The notes: generated by a model from the letters alone, not told the origin. Positions 1 through 9,890 are shown, counted from the first letter of the stretch. The stretch is DNA of 64,000 nucleotides from Yersinia intermedia (GCF_900635455.1 NZ_LR134116.1:372001-436000); one strand, 5' to 3'. Program-made: numbers and translations.

Positions 1-67
1 CTGAAATAATAGCGACGGCTGCCGCCAGCTTTCCTGCCGGGGAGAGCTTGAACTTATTTTGTTTCAT
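1..67 (-). CDS. TpsA-family exoprotein (filamentous haemagglutinin/haemolysin type), N-terminal fragment
   Basis: Only the first 22 codons lie in the window; the gene runs off the left edge. The start reads MKQNKFKLSPAGKLAAAVAI, a basic n-region followed by an Ala-rich hydrophobic stretch, as expected for the signal peptide of a secreted TpsA protein. The ATG at 67-65 is preceded on the minus strand by GGAGAAGTAAAA, a good ribosome-binding site. It lies 68 bases downstream of the tpsB stop on the same strand, the usual tpsB-tpsA order. The family call rests on the partner gene and the leader alone, since no haemagglutinin repeats are inside the window. Confidence 0.6.
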   Translation of the reverse strand, partial: MKQNKFKLSPAGKLAAAVAIIS

Positions 68-135
68 TTTTACTTCTCCATTTTTGTCATCTAGTTTGGT
101 GTTGATAAAAATTGGCTTTTACTGGCGGCGGTTAA

Positions 136-1806
136 TTAAAAGGAATAAGAGAAGCGCGCCAGAATCTGAGTAGGGTCTTTATTCTCTGTTTTACCGGACA
201 ATAAGTGGCCGCGGCTGGCCTCAATATCCAGTTTGATATCGCGATAGCTGACGTTGATACCGGCACTCAATCCCATGGCACTACGCCAGCCCTGCGGATT
301 TTGCTGAATACGGCCGATATCTGCCCCTAATCGTGGCGTTATCGTGGTATTGCCAATAGAGAAATTGCGTGAGAGCGTATTTTGTAAATACCAACCTCTA
401 TCCGCCGATAAGGTATTACGACTAAAGCCGCGAGCAGCATTGCTGTCGGTGACGCTCAACCATTCAACGCCTGGCAGACGATCACGGGTGTATTGACCAT
501 AGAACTGATTGCTAAACAGGTAGAAATTATCAAACAGTTTGAAATATTGATTGGAGGTTACGGCGGCTTTGGCTTTAGTGAACTGGCTATCCTGATAGCT
601 GGCTGATATGTTCTGATCTGCACCTAATAAGGATAATCCCTGTTCAATGCTGACATTCACATTGAATAGGCCTGTGGGCAGGACGTGCAGATGATTAAGA
701 CCTAATTCAAATACCGTCAGCGTTGGGCTGCTGACTGCGATTTTCTGCTCGTTAAAGTAATTTTCGGCTTGTTTATAAGTTAGTTGTGCACTTAAGCCAT
801 TAATTTGGTCTTGGTCGCGATAGAAAACATAATCGGTACGCAAACCATGCTGCTGGGTTTTACCCTGTAACTCGATGGTATTAAATTGTAATTTCACCGG
901 ATAAAGGTATTCGGAATAACTGCCAAAACCACTGAAGGTCAATGCGCCATAAGGCACGGAATAAAACAGTGAATAGGCGCGGCTATGGTTTTTCTGTGGG
1001 TTATCGGTGGTGGTGCTGATATTTAAGCTGAGAGAATCTGATAATCCCAGGGGGTTATCGAAAGAAAATGCATTGCGGCTTAACCATTTACCGGTACTTT
1101 TATTACCATAATTATCCAGGGATGTTGTCAGATGCCAGGGTTTTGACCGGATATTACTCAATCTGAGAATTGAACCGCCCGGCTCTTTTCCTGGTAAAAT
1201 ATCAACAGTTATTTTATTGGAGGGTAACCGGTTAGCTTGATCGAGCCCTTGGTCGAGTTGTTTAATATTTAATGGTTCCCCGATCATATTGGGGAAAACA
1301 GTTTCGCCGTTTAATTCTGGGTCAACACTTTCGATGCTCTCAATAAAACCTTCAGTTACATCGAAACCCAATTCGTCCTCTTCGTCGGGCGGAATAAACT
1401 GAACGCGGGTGGTAATATAACCTTTGTTAAGATAAAGCTGAGTGAGTTCACGAGCCAACAGATTGACATTCGCGCTGCCAATACATTGTTCCGGCATGGG
1501 GCTTAAACTTTCTAAGTCTGCTTGAGTCAATAAGGTAATACCCTGAATATAGACGCCGCTAATGGGGAGGCATTGCGCGTTATCATCTAATTCAGGTGCA
1601 TTATTTTCGGGTGTTTCTATCTCTGCCTCAGGGTGTTTCGCATGAGGCTGACGGCGCTCTTCTATTAAGTGATTAATTTCAGTGCTGCTGTTCTGTAAGT
1701 TCTGGCGTGATTCATTGATCGGGGAGGGAATATCTATTCCCGGAGTCATGTTAGCGTGAGCGCCCGTGCTCAATAAAAAACATAATGCGGTACGTTTTTT
1801 TATCAT
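136..1806 (-). CDS. TpsB outer-membrane transporter of a two-partner secretion system (ShlB/FhaC/HecB family)
   Basis: This outer-membrane protein recognises a TpsA exoprotein in the periplasm and moves it to the cell surface. From the ATG at 1806 the protein is 556 residues: a short signal sequence ending near the GAHA residues, a linker, two POTRA-like regions (the second with the family-typical LNIKQLDQGLDQANRLPSN), then a beta-barrel. The ARGFSRNTLSADRGWY stretch corresponds to the conserved L6 loop (VRGY-type) of FhaC. The chain ends in Phe, as outer-membrane barrels do. A GTG 28 codons upstream (1890) has a possible AGGGA ribosome-binding site and would add an unusual N-terminal extension; I prefer 1806 because it puts the signal peptide first. 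The tpsA start follows downstream. Confidence 0.85.
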   Translation of the reverse strand: MIKKRTALCFLLSTGAHANMTPGIDIPSPINESRQNLQNSSTEINHLIEERRQPHAKHPEAEIETPENNAPELDDNAQCLPISGVYIQGITLLTQADLESLSPMPEQCIGSANVNLLARELTQLYLNKGYITTRVQFIPPDEEDELGFDVTEGFIESIESVDPELNGETVFPNMIGEPLNIKQLDQGLDQANRLPSNKITVDILPGKEPGGSILRLSNIRSKPWHLTTSLDNYGNKSTGKWLSRNAFSFDNPLGLSDSLSLNISTTTDNPQKNHSRAYSLFYSVPYGALTFSGFGSYSEYLYPVKLQFNTIELQGKTQQHGLRTDYVFYRDQDQINGLSAQLTYKQAENYFNEQKIAVSSPTLTVFELGLNHLHVLPTGLFNVNVSIEQGLSLLGADQNISASYQDSQFTKAKAAVTSNQYFKLFDNFYLFSNQFYGQYTRDRLPGVEWLSVTDSNAARGFSRNTLSADRGWYLQNTLSRNFSIGNTTITPRLGADIGRIQQNPQGWRSAMGLSAGINVSYRDIKLDIEASRGHLLSGKTENKDPTQILARFSYSF

Positions 1807-2100
1807 GATGTTTGTGGGGGAATTTTCTGGGTATAACGCGATGAGTGGACCCAGTCCTTTCCGTCCTTGAGTCAAATTTACGGGCAGCACTATTACCGTC
1901 CCTAAAGAGTAGAGACGGCGGATGGATGATAATAATTAAGGAATATTCAGGGCGAAGGGAAAGATAATAAATTTTTAATATTAAAAGGTTATTGAGTAAC
2001 TGTTTTCAAAATTATTTTAAATATTATCAGGGTAATACCGGATGTTATTGAACTTATTTGTCTGTCTAAAGCGGGGCATAGAATGAAACAGAAACATTGA

Positions 2101-2125
2101 AAATGCCCGAGAGGTTCGGGCATTT
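2101..2125 (-). terminator. Hairpin downstream of panS
   Basis: Perfect inverted repeat AAATGCCCGA / TCGGGCATTT with a five-base loop. On the minus strand it follows the panS stop by 14 bases and is trailed by a short T run. It probably terminates panS. Confidence 0.65.
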
Positions 2126-2138
2126 ATACTCTTTGGTA

Positions 2139-3062
2139 TTACTTTTTATCTTTATTTACCGGTTTACCTGACCAGTACCCCGCCAGTAATGAACCGGAGA
2201 GGTTATGCCAGACCGAGAACAATGCGCCAGGTAGGGCAGCCAGTGGCGAGAAGTAAATTTTACCCAATGTAGCCGCTAGCCCTGAGTTTTGCATACCGAC
2301 TTCAATGGCCAGTGTACGGCAGGTAGATTCATCAAAGCCGAACAGTTTCCCCCCCCAGTAACCGCTTAGCAGGCCAATACCGTTATGCAGGATAACCGCA
2401 ATAATCACCACGAAACCCACTGAAGCGATATGGCTCTGGCTACCGGCGACCACGCCACTAATGATAGCGACAATACAGACCATCGACATCGCCGGTAAAT
2501 AAGGCTCAATGCGTTTCACCGTTTTAGTAAAGGTGTGATGGACAATCAGCCCTGCGCTAATAGGGATTACCACGATTTGCAGAATACTTTTCAGCATTCC
2601 GACTACATCAACACTGATGGCGGCATCGACATATAAACGGGTCAGTAACGGTGTGGCAAAAACCCCCACCAGGGTAGAAACCGCAGAGATGGTGACTGAT
2701 AACGCAACATCCCCTTTAGCCAGATAAATCATCACATTAGATGCTGTCCCACTGGCAACACTGCCTACCAGTACCATACCAGCAGACAAGTCCGGTGGCA
2801 TACGGAACAGCATCGCCAGAATCCAGGCAGTGAGCGGCATAATTAGATAATGCAGGAAAGTCGCTGCTGCTACCGGTGCCGGGCGCGATAGTACACGTTT
2901 GAAATCCCCCAGCCGTAGAGTGACCCCCATAGCAAACATGATCAACATCAGTAGCGGGGCGACATAAGGCCCAATGCCGATAAAGGTGGCTGGGCGGAAA
3001 TAGGCCGCGACTGACAGCAGTAACGCCCACAGCGGGAATAGCCGGGTGATTTTTACTAACAT
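2139..3062 (-). CDS. panS: Bile acid:sodium symporter family transporter, probable ketopantoate/pantoate transporter PanS
   Basis: A 307-residue inner-membrane protein made almost entirely of hydrophobic segments (about nine or ten). Motifs of the BASS family are visible: [19 protein letters not shown] around residues 100-118 and [13 protein letters not shown] near residue 255. Both are Na+- and substrate-binding crossover regions in this family. The protein strongly resembles Salmonella PanS as I recall it; that protein takes up ketopantoate and pantoate for pantothenate synthesis. E. coli K-12 lacks this gene at this position. It lies downstream of lysC in the same orientation, but a terminator-like hairpin separates them, so it probably has its own promoter. 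The substrate is inferred from family resemblance only. Confidence 0.75.
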   Translation of the reverse strand: MLVKITRLFPLWALLLSVAAYFRPATFIGIGPYVAPLLMLIMFAMGVTLRLGDFKRVLSRPAPVAAATFLHYLIMPLTAWILAMLFRMPPDLSAGMVLVGSVASGTASNVMIYLAKGDVALSVTISAVSTLVGVFATPLLTRLYVDAAISVDVVGMLKSILQIVVIPISAGLIVHHTFTKTVKRIEPYLPAMSMVCIVAIISGVVAGSQSHIASVGFVVIIAVILHNGIGLLSGYWGGKLFGFDESTCRTLAIEVGMQNSGLAATLGKIYFSPLAALPGALFSVWHNLSGSLLAGYWSGKPVNKDKK

Positions 3063-3101
3063 GAGGCGAAAGTCCTTAGTCGTCAGTGTCAGATATAAGA
3101 A

Positions 3102-3123
3102 AACCGGACGAGATCGCCCGGTT
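3102..3123 (-). terminator. Rho-independent terminator of lysC
   Basis: Inverted repeat AACCGG / CCGGTT. Read on the minus strand it ends in GGTTTTC, a short T run. It sits about 110 bases past the lysC stop and 40 bases before the panS start. Confidence 0.6.
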
Positions 3124-3168
3124 GGTGTTATCAGCTTATCGTTAGTTTTTGCGCTGACTTAAGCAGTG

Positions 3169-3248
3169 TTATTCAAACAAATTGTTATTCAAACAGATTG
3201 TTATTCAAACAGATTGTTATTCAAACCGCGTGTTATCCAAACAGATTG
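3169..3248 (-). repeat. Five tandem 16-bp repeats covering the lysC stop codon
   Basis: Five adjacent 16-base units start at 3169, 3185, 3201, 3217 and 3233. The plus-strand unit is TTATTCAAACAGATTG; units 1, 4 and 5 carry a few substitutions. The unit at 3233 is inside lysC and encodes its last residues and stop. The other four repeat that terminal sequence downstream of the stop. Because 16 is not a multiple of three the copies are in shifting frames, and only the first stop matters for LysC. It looks like a variable-number tandem repeat. Confidence 0.9.
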
Positions 3249-4618
3249 TGATGCAGGGTTTGCACCACTTTTTCAGCATCATTCCCTGGCACCAAGAAGC
3301 ACAGGTTATGGCTGCTGGCACCGTAGCAAATCATGCGGATATTGAACGGGTCAAGGACACCGAATACTTCCTTACCGACACCACAAGCCTGTGACAGGTT
3401 ATTGCCGATAATTGCCACCAACGCCAGATTCTCTTCCACTTCCACTCGACATAGCGAGGAAAGTTCAGTCAGCAGGGAGGTGGTCAGCAGACTGCCCGCC
3501 GTTGATGTTGAACCTGTCGTATCGAGAGTCAGGGCGACACTCACCTCTGAGGTGGTTATCAAATCAACTGAAATATTGTGGCGAGCCAGAATATTAAACA
3601 CTTCCGCCAGAAAGCCGCGTGCATGCAACATATTCAGACTATGTAAGGTCAGCAGTGTCTGTTTGCGGCGCAATGCCAAGGCACGGAACAGGGGGGGATT
3701 CTCGGTTTCATTACAGACTAACGTACCGCCAGCCGCCGGATCTTTGCTTGAGCCGACAAACACTGGAATATCACTGCGCACGGCTGGCAACAAGGTGGCC
3801 GGATGCAGTACTTTGGCACCAAATGTCGCCATTTCAGCCGCTTCTTCGAAAGCAATTTTATCGATACGTTTTGCTGCCGGAACCACCCGTGGATCGGTGG
3901 TATAAATCCCCGGAACGTCTGTCCAGATATCAATGCGGCCAACATTCAATGCTTCACCCAGTAATGCGGCGGTATAATCGCTGCCGCCACGGCCAAGGGT
4001 GGTGGTGCGCCCTTTGCTTTCACTGCCGATAAAGCCTTGAGTGACGACAATGGCTTGTGCGATACGCGGGGCCAATTGCGTTTGGGCTAATTCAGACAGC
4101 ACATGAGTATCCGGTTCAGCACGGCCAAAGCGGTCATTGGTTCGCATGATTTTACGTACATCAAACCATTCCACCGCAACCTGACGCTGGCGTATTAGCT
4201 CGACAAACAGCAGTGTAGACATCAATTCGCCGTGACTCACTAGTTCATCGGTTAGCGCCGCAGACGTTGCCAGACTGGCTGCTTCAGACAGCATGGCGAT
4301 GTTTTCCAGCATGCGGTCAATTTCATCGCGGATAACCACCGGATTGCCGAGTTTGGTCAGAATATCGTATTGAATTCGGCTAATTTCTGCCAAATGAAGC
4401 TCGCGCTTTTCAGGCTCACAGCCATCGGCAAGGGCGACCAACAGATTGGTAATGCCAGCCGAAGCTGACAAGATTACCAAACGAACATCCGGGTTCGATA
4501 AAACCACATCGGCACTGCGACTCATGGCAGCAAAATCTGCCACGCTGGTGCCACCAAATTTAGCAACCACGGTCGCAGAAGGGGCGTTGCGGCTCTGTTG
4601 GGGTGCTGCTTGAATCAT
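3233..4618 (-). CDS. lysC: Lysine-sensitive aspartokinase III
   Basis: Phosphorylates aspartate with ATP, the first step toward lysine, threonine, methionine and diaminopimelate. The 461-residue protein has the nucleotide-binding KFGGTSVAD motif at residues 20-28 and GRGGSDYTAALLGEAL in the catalytic domain. A C-terminal tandem ACT region follows, in which lysine feedback inhibition is expected. E. coli LysC is 449 residues, so this has a slightly longer N-terminus. The sequence just before the start (CCCTGACACGAGG) matches the end of the E. coli lysC leader, yet the long lysine riboswitch found there in E. coli is not visible here. The last codons form one unit of a 16-bp tandem repeat. Confidence 0.95.
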   Translation of the reverse strand: MIQAAPQQSRNAPSATVVAKFGGTSVADFAAMSRSADVVLSNPDVRLVILSASAGITNLLVALADGCEPEKRELHLAEISRIQYDILTKLGNPVVIRDEIDRMLENIAMLSEAASLATSAALTDELVSHGELMSTLLFVELIRQRQVAVEWFDVRKIMRTNDRFGRAEPDTHVLSELAQTQLAPRIAQAIVVTQGFIGSESKGRTTTLGRGGSDYTAALLGEALNVGRIDIWTDVPGIYTTDPRVVPAAKRIDKIAFEEAAEMATFGAKVLHPATLLPAVRSDIPVFVGSSKDPAAGGTLVCNETENPPLFRALALRRKQTLLTLHSLNMLHARGFLAEVFNILARHNISVDLITTSEVSVALTLDTTGSTSTAGSLLTTSLLTELSSLCRVEVEENLALVAIIGNNLSQACGVGKEVFGVLDPFNIRMICYGASSHNLCFLVPGNDAEKVVQTLHHNLFG

Positions 4619-4680
4619 CTAAAAAACCTCGTGTCAGGGATGCCATCTTGGGTGGTCATCAATATTTATCTCTGTACAAG

Positions 4681-4709
4681 GAAATAACGGGTTATCCACT
4701 TTCTGTCAA
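4681..4709 (-). promoter_or_regulatory. Candidate sigma-70 promoter of lysC
   Basis: On the minus strand a perfect -35 TTGACA (4709-4704) is followed after 17 bases by TATTTC (4686-4681), an acceptable -10. Transcription from here would give a leader of only about 55-60 bases before the lysC ATG at 4618. Confidence 0.45.
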
Positions 4710-4770
4710 TGAAATGGCTATGAGGTATTTTCATCTTTAATAATATGCTCTGTGATATCACTAAATTGAC

Positions 4771-4880
4771 TATTCCCTTCGTACTTGAAGCCGTAGGGTT
4801 GTTAGCTACGTTCACTTACCTGCCTACCTGCCTACCTGCCTACCTGCCTACCTGCAACTACAATTACTTTTTTGGGTATA
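4771..4880. repeat. ERIC element, internally replaced by an 8-bp tandem repeat
   Basis: Both ends match the ERIC copies elsewhere in the window (left end ATTCCCTTCGTACTTGAAGC, right end GCAACTACAATTACTTTTTT then GGGTATA). The central palindrome normally present (GAGCTTACATAAGTAAGTGA type) is missing. In its place, 4817-4855 holds about 4.9 copies of TACCTGCC, a local expansion of the ERIC sequence GCCTACCTGC. The rest of the lysC-pgi gap (about 420 bases) holds the lysC promoter region and the pgi leader. Confidence 0.8.
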
Positions 4881-5040
4881 GATACCTTTTGATAATGGCT
4901 GCCGGGAAAAAACAGGAAGCAGATCAATAGTTGTTTCGAGAGATAATACCTATCGCAAGAAAAGAGATCTCAATCACAGGGTAACAGGATACAATCAAGG
5001 TATTCGTTTCATTAATCCTTAAGCCTAGAAGAGCGCCGCT

Positions 5041-6687
5041 ATGAAAAATATTAATCCTAGTCAAACCGCTGCCTGGAAAGCGTTACAGCAACACTTTGAG
5101 CAGATGAAAGATGTCACCATCAGCAGTCTGTTTGCCGAGGACGACCAGCGTTTTAGCAAGTTTTCAGCCACTTTTGATGATCAAATGCTGGTGGATTTCT
5201 CCAAAAACCGCATTACCAGCGAAACCATGGAAAAGCTGCAAGCTCTGGCGAAGGAAACTGATCTGGCCGGTGCAATTAAATCCATGTTTTCCGGTGAAAA
5301 GATCAACCGCACTGAAGATCGCGCGGTACTGCATATTGCGTTGCGTAACCGCAGTAACACCCCGATTGTGGTGGATGGCAAGGATGTGATGCCAGAAGTG
5401 AATGCGGTACTGGCTAAAATGAAACAGTTCTGTGACCGCGTGATTGGCGGTGACTGGAAAGGTTATACCGGCAAGGCGATTACTGATGTGGTGAACATCG
5501 GTATCGGCGGCTCAGATCTCGGCCCTTATATGGTGACTGAAGCACTGCGCCCGTACAAAAATCATCTGAATATGCATTTCGTTTCTAACGTTGACGGCAC
5601 CCATATTGCTGAAACGTTGAAACCGTTGAACCCAGAAACCACGCTGTTCCTGGTGGCATCAAAAACCTTTACCACCCAAGAAACCATGACCAACGCCCAC
5701 AGTGCGCGTGACTGGTTCTTGTCTACTGCGGTTTCTGTGGAACATGTCGCCAAACACTTTGCTGCATTGTCGACCAATGCCAAAGCAGTCGGTGAGTTTG
5801 GTATTGATACCAACAATATGTTCGAATTCTGGGATTGGGTTGGTGGCCGTTACTCGCTGTGGTCCGCCATTGGTTTGTCTATCGCGCTGTCGGTTGGTTT
5901 CGAACACTTCGAACAACTGCTGAGTGGCGCGCATGCCATGGATAAACACTTCGCTGAAACACCAGCGGAGCAGAACCTGCCTATCCTGCTGGCATTGATC
6001 GGCATCTGGTATAATAATTTCTTCGGTGCAGAAACCGAAGCTATCCTGCCTTACGATCAATACATGCACCGTTTCCCCGCTTACTTCCAGCAGGGCAATA
6101 TGGAATCTAATGGTAAGTATGTGGATCGTAACGGTACCCCAGTGGATTACCAGACTGGCCCTATTATCTGGGGTGAACCGGGTACTAACGGCCAACATGC
6201 GTTCTATCAGTTGATCCATCAGGGCACCAAATTGGTTCCTTGTGACTTTATTGCACCGGCTATCAGCCATAACCCGCTGAGTGATCACCACGCGAAGCTG
6301 CTGTCTAACTTCTTTGCACAGACCGAAGCACTGGCGTTTGGCAAATCACTGGCTGAAGTTGAAGCTGAATTTGCTGCGGCAGGCAAAACCCCTGAACAAG
6401 TGGCTCATGTCGCACCGTTTAAAGTGTTTGAAGGCAATCGCCCAACTAACTCCATCCTGCTGCGTGAAATCACGCCGTTCAGCTTGGGGGCATTGATTGC
6501 GCTGTATGAACACAAAATCTTCACCCAAGGGATTATCCTGAATATCTATACCTTCGACCAATGGGGTGTTGAGCTGGGTAAACAACTGGCTAATCGCATC
6601 TTGCCAGAACTGGCAGATGATAAAAACGTAACCAGTCATGACAGTTCTACCAATGCGTTGATTAACCGTTTCAAGAACTGGCGTTAA
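5041..6687 (+). CDS. pgi: Glucose-6-phosphate isomerase
   Basis: Interconverts glucose 6-phosphate and fructose 6-phosphate in glycolysis and gluconeogenesis; cytosolic. The protein is 548 residues, essentially the E. coli length. Signatures are [24 protein letters not shown] with the catalytic-base Glu, [18 protein letters not shown] with the ring-opening His, and [14 protein letters not shown] with the active-site Lys. It is transcribed divergently from lysC and followed at once by a strong terminator. Confidence 0.97.
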   Translation: MKNINPSQTAAWKALQQHFEQMKDVTISSLFAEDDQRFSKFSATFDDQMLVDFSKNRITSETMEKLQALAKETDLAGAIKSMFSGEKINRTEDRAVLHIALRNRSNTPIVVDGKDVMPEVNAVLAKMKQFCDRVIGGDWKGYTGKAITDVVNIGIGGSDLGPYMVTEALRPYKNHLNMHFVSNVDGTHIAETLKPLNPETTLFLVASKTFTTQETMTNAHSARDWFLSTAVSVEHVAKHFAALSTNAKAVGEFGIDTNNMFEFWDWVGGRYSLWSAIGLSIALSVGFEHFEQLLSGAHAMDKHFAETPAEQNLPILLALIGIWYNNFFGAETEAILPYDQYMHRFPAYFQQGNMESNGKYVDRNGTPVDYQTGPIIWGEPGTNGQHAFYQLIHQGTKLVPCDFIAPAISHNPLSDHHAKLLSNFFAQTEALAFGKSLAEVEAEFAAAGKTPEQVAHVAPFKVFEGNRPTNSILLREITPFSLGALIALYEHKIFTQGIILNIYTFDQWGVELGKQLANRILPELADDKNVTSHDSSTNALINRFKNWR

Positions 6688-6722
6688 GCTGGCGGGCTTA
6701 AGCTCTTTGATCCGTGCTTATT

Positions 6723-6751
6723 AGCCCCTTACCTAGTAAGGGGCTTTTTTT
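6723..6751 (+). terminator. Rho-independent terminator of pgi
   Basis: Stem AGCCCCTTAC / GTAAGGGGCT with a three-base loop, followed by seven T residues, 36 bases after the pgi stop. Confidence 0.9.
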
Positions 6752-6788
6752 GGCTCGGATTATTTCACCTACTTTCAATGAGGTATTT

Positions 6789-7196
6789 ATGGCCAAAAAT
6801 TCGCGTTCTCAGTGGATAGCCAAAAATTTACAGCGTTTACTGAATGTGGGGTTGATTGCATTGGCCGCTATTTTGGTGGTCTTTTTGATAAAAGAAACCT
6901 TCCATCTTGGTAAGGTCTTATTCGTCAATAATCAGGATGCGTCTTCTTACATGCTGATTGAAGGGATTGTAATTTATTTCCTGTACTTTGAGTTTATTGC
7001 TTTGATTGTTAAGTATTTTGAGTCGGGTTATCACTTCCCGTTACGCTATTTTATCTATATCGGCATCACCGCGATTATCCGCTTGATCATCGTTGATCAT
7101 GAAAACCCGATCGATACGTTAATTTATTCCGGTTCGATATTGTTGCTGGTGGTGACGTTGTATTTGGCGAATACCGAGCGCCTCAAGCGCGAATGA
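6789..7196 (+). CDS. psiE: PsiE family phosphate-starvation-inducible inner-membrane protein
   Basis: A 135-residue membrane protein with about four hydrophobic segments; E. coli PsiE is 136 residues. Its biochemical role is unknown; in E. coli expression responds to phosphate starvation and cAMP-CRP. The ATG at 6789 ([20 protein letters not shown]) follows GAGG at a suitable distance. A longer in-frame start at 6714 would run through the pgi terminator and is unlikely. Only about 38 bases separate the pgi terminator from this start and I see no clear Pho box there. A perfect GGCGGCC / GGCCGCC hairpin at 7208-7226 lies just past the stop but lacks a T run. Confidence 0.88.
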   Translation: MAKNSRSQWIAKNLQRLLNVGLIALAAILVVFLIKETFHLGKVLFVNNQDASSYMLIEGIVIYFLYFEFIALIVKYFESGYHFPLRYFIYIGITAIIRLIIVDHENPIDTLIYSGSILLLVVTLYLANTERLKRE

Positions 7197-7253
7197 CCTA
7201 TAAAAATGGCGGCCATTAAGGCCGCCCTAAAGACACAGTACCAGAGGGAAAAA

Positions 7254-7379
7254 ATACCCTTCTTACTTGAAATTGTAGCTTTGTTTACTGCACTCTCTCA
7301 CCCGAATCACTGACCTAAGTCAGCTCATCGAGCTTCACTCGTTTGTTGCCTTGCTACAATTCCAATTACTTTGGGTATT
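7254..7379. repeat. ERIC element between psiE and malG
   Basis: A full-length copy of about 126 bases bounded by ATACCC and GGGTAT. It contains the central palindromic region (CCCGAATCACTGACCTAAGTCAGCTCATCGAG). It fills most of the convergent psiE-malG gap and could form a long RNA hairpin at the 3' end of both transcripts. Confidence 0.85.
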
Positions 7380-7408
7380 GGGTGATGAAATTTTGAATGA
7401 TGATATCG

Positions 7409-8299
7409 TTAACCCTTCACCCCACCTGCCGTTAAGCCACCTACCAGCCAGCGTTGTGCCAGCAGGAAGACTGCGGTGATGGGAATGGCAGACAGTACCG
7501 CAGCAGCGGCGAAATCTCCCCACAGATAGTTTTGCGGATTCAAATATTGCTGCATACCCACCGCCAGCGTGTAGCTGTTCACATCACGCAATAGCAGTGA
7601 TGCCACCGGGACTTCGGTGATAGCAGCGATAAACGACAGAATAAACACTACGGCTAAAATCGGCACCGACAGGGGTAACAGCACCAGCCGGAAAGCTTGC
7701 CATGGGGTTGCGCCATCCAGTGCCGCGGCTTCTTCCAGTGAGTTATCAATGGTTTCGAAATAGCCTTTGATGGTCCAGACGTGCAGGGCGATGCCGCCCA
7801 TATAAGCAAAAATCACCCCGCCGTGGGTATTCAGCCCGATAAATGGCAGATACTGCCCGATACGATCGAATAAAGCATATAACGCCACCAGTGACAGCAC
7901 TGCTGGGAACATCTGGAAGATCAACATGCCTTTCAGCAGGGTGCTTTTACCGCGAAAACGCATGCGGGCAAAGGCGTAAGCACAGGTAGTGGAGAGCGTG
8001 ACAATCCCAATGGCGGTAATGACCGCAATCTTGATGGAGTTCCATAACCACAACATCACCGGGAACGGCGGTGGGGTTACGCTACCATCAGCGTGAGTCA
8101 CACTCATACCCAGCGCCAGTTTCCAGTGTTCCCATGAAATCTGATCTGGGATCAGGCTACCGGTCGCAAAGTTGCCGGGCCGCAGCGAGATAGTAATTAC
8201 CATCAGTAACGGGAACATAATCAGCGCGATAAAGCACAACATTAGAAAATGCGTGCCCCATAGACGCAAACGCTGGGATTTAGGTTGAACCATTGCCAT
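7409..8299 (-). CDS. malG: Maltose/maltodextrin ABC transporter permease MalG
   Basis: One of the two membrane subunits of the MalFGK2 importer. From 8299 the protein is 296 residues, exactly the E. coli length, with six hydrophobic segments. The cytoplasmic EAA loop that contacts MalK is [22 protein letters not shown] split around residue 190. The ATG at 8299 follows AAGGAGGAGATGCAA, a strong ribosome-binding site, and gives the MAMVQPKSQ start of E. coli MalG. An in-frame ATG further upstream would overlap malF and is not needed. Last gene of malEFG. Confidence 0.96.
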   Translation of the reverse strand: MAMVQPKSQRLRLWGTHFLMLCFIALIMFPLLMVITISLRPGNFATGSLIPDQISWEHWKLALGMSVTHADGSVTPPPFPVMLWLWNSIKIAVITAIGIVTLSTTCAYAFARMRFRGKSTLLKGMLIFQMFPAVLSLVALYALFDRIGQYLPFIGLNTHGGVIFAYMGGIALHVWTIKGYFETIDNSLEEAAALDGATPWQAFRLVLLPLSVPILAVVFILSFIAAITEVPVASLLLRDVNSYTLAVGMQQYLNPQNYLWGDFAAAAVLSAIPITAVFLLAQRWLVGGLTAGGVKG

Positions 8300-8312
8300 T
8301 TGCATCTCCTCC

Positions 8313-9890
8313 TTAGTCAAAGTTCATTTTGCTGGCTTTCAGATTCAGTATCGCGAGCGCGCCGACCAGAATGAAAATCAGAGTGGCAATTGCCGCCGCC
8401 AAGCCAAAGTCCTGGCCGCCGCCCCCTTCAAAGGCAATACGGTAGGTGTAGCTGACCAGCAAGTCGGTATAGCCTGCTGGCGTGGTGGTGCCAATCATAT
8501 CCGGGCCGCCGTTGGTCAATAACTGAATCAACACAAAGTTGTTAAAGTTAAAGGCGAAACTGGCAATCATCAGCGGTGTCAGCGGCTTAATCAGCAGTGG
8601 CAACGTGATACGGAAGAAGTTCTGGAACGGGCCTGCGCCATCCATTGCCGAGGCTTCATATAAGTCGTCGGGAATCGCTTTGAGTAGCCCCATGCACAGA
8701 ATCATCATGTAGGGATAGCCGAGCCAGGTGTTGACGATCAAAATCATGCTTTTCGCGGTAATGGGGTCACTGAACCAGGCGGGCTTGATGCCAAACAGGC
8801 TACTTAGCATCAGGTTGATTTCACCAAAGCTTTGGTTAAATAACCCTTTGAAAATCAAGATTGAAATAAACGACGGTACCGCATAGGGCAGTATTAACAG
8901 CACGCGATAAACCGCTTTACCTTTTAATGAATCCCATTGCACCACACAAGCTAAAACCATACCGACAGCAACGGTCAGTACCACGGTCATTAGCGAGAAA
9001 ATAATGGTCCAGATAAAGATGGAGATAAAAGGCTTCTGTATCCCTTCATCATGCAGCACCCGCAGGAAGTTTTTCCAGCCGATAGTGACAGTAAAGCCGG
9101 GACTAAGTTTTTCGTTTTGCCACTGGCCGTCGGCGTTAATGGCTTGGTAAAAACCGACATCAGGGTTTGGCCGATAGATAACACCGGTTTGCTGATTGAG
9201 CAGCTCTTTACCGTCAGCGCCCAGTTTATAGAGTGGGCTGGTAGCTGAGAACTGGCGCAGTGAACTCATGCGCAGTTCGCCACCACCGGGCAGCAGTGCG
9301 ACCAACTCACCGAGTGCCTGGCGATTCTGAGTAATGATGCGCAGTGACGCGCGCTCGCCGGTCTGTTCAGTGCTGGCGGGGGCGACGGTTACTTTTTTCT
9401 CACCCGTTGCATCGAGGCTGAAAGGCGCGGAAATCAAAACAGAGCTGTCATCAGGGTTGGTAAGCTGTAAGCGCCATTGGTTATCACTGGGATAAAGACC
9501 AAAGGTAAAGGTTTTACCGGTCTGAAATTGCCGATCCATTAATACCGATTGGGCGCGCTCAAAGGTTAATTGGTTGGTACTGCTGTAGTTGGTAAAAGCG
9601 ATGGCGATAGTGCAAATCAGGGGGAATAGCACAAACAGCCCCATACCTGCCACGCCGGGATAAACATAGCGCCAGGCATAGGCGCGACGATTGGCAAAGA
9701 CATACAGCCCCAAACTCACCAAAATTAGCGTCACGATGGCAAAAAGATATTCACCCTGAGCATACATCAAGACGATCAAGTAGCAGGTGAATAGGCTTAA
9801 TGTACCGATAATCAGCCATTTAAGCGCATCACTCTGCCACCAGGCGGTTTTCTTTTTACGACTTTCGAACTCGGTGTGGGATAACTGCAT
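8313..9890 (-). CDS. malF: Maltose/maltodextrin ABC transporter permease MalF
   Basis: Second membrane subunit of MalFGK2. The 525-residue protein (E. coli 514) has three N-terminal membrane segments, then the large periplasmic P2 loop (roughly residues 95-285) that touches MalE, then five more segments. The EAA loop reads [20 protein letters not shown]. The first residues [18 protein letters not shown] are longer than in E. coli, which begins nearer [13 protein letters not shown]. malF follows malE after 90 bases that contain a GC-rich hairpin. Confidence 0.96.
   Translation of the reverse strand: MQLSHTEFESRKKKTAWWQSDALKWLIIGTLSLFTCYLIVLMYAQGEYLFAIVTLILVSLGLYVFANRRAYAWRYVYPGVAGMGLFVLFPLICTIAIAFTNYSSTNQLTFERAQSVLMDRQFQTGKTFTFGLYPSDNQWRLQLTNPDDSSVLISAPFSLDATGEKKVTVAPASTEQTGERASLRIITQNRQALGELVALLPGGGELRMSSLRQFSATSPLYKLGADGKELLNQQTGVIYRPNPDVGFYQAINADGQWQNEKLSPGFTVTIGWKNFLRVLHDEGIQKPFISIFIWTIIFSLMTVVLTVAVGMVLACVVQWDSLKGKAVYRVLLILPYAVPSFISILIFKGLFNQSFGEINLMLSSLFGIKPAWFSDPITAKSMILIVNTWLGYPYMMILCMGLLKAIPDDLYEASAMDGAGPFQNFFRITLPLLIKPLTPLMIASFAFNFNNFVLIQLLTNGGPDMIGTTTPAGYTDLLVSYTYRIAFEGGGGQDFGLAAAIATLIFILVGALAILNLKASKMNFD

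Noticed and set aside
3169..3248. CRISPR-like array near lysC
   Set aside because: The units are directly adjacent with no spacers and no cas genes are present; it is a plain tandem repeat.
4745..4930. Small gene between lysC and pgi
   Set aside because: The frame runs through the ERIC and its TACCTGCC repeats (giving a LPTCLPAY-type repeat) and has no ribosome-binding site.
5659..6291. 210-codon frame on the minus strand inside pgi
   Set aside because: It is antisense to an intact, highly conserved pgi and reflects codon bias, not a second gene.
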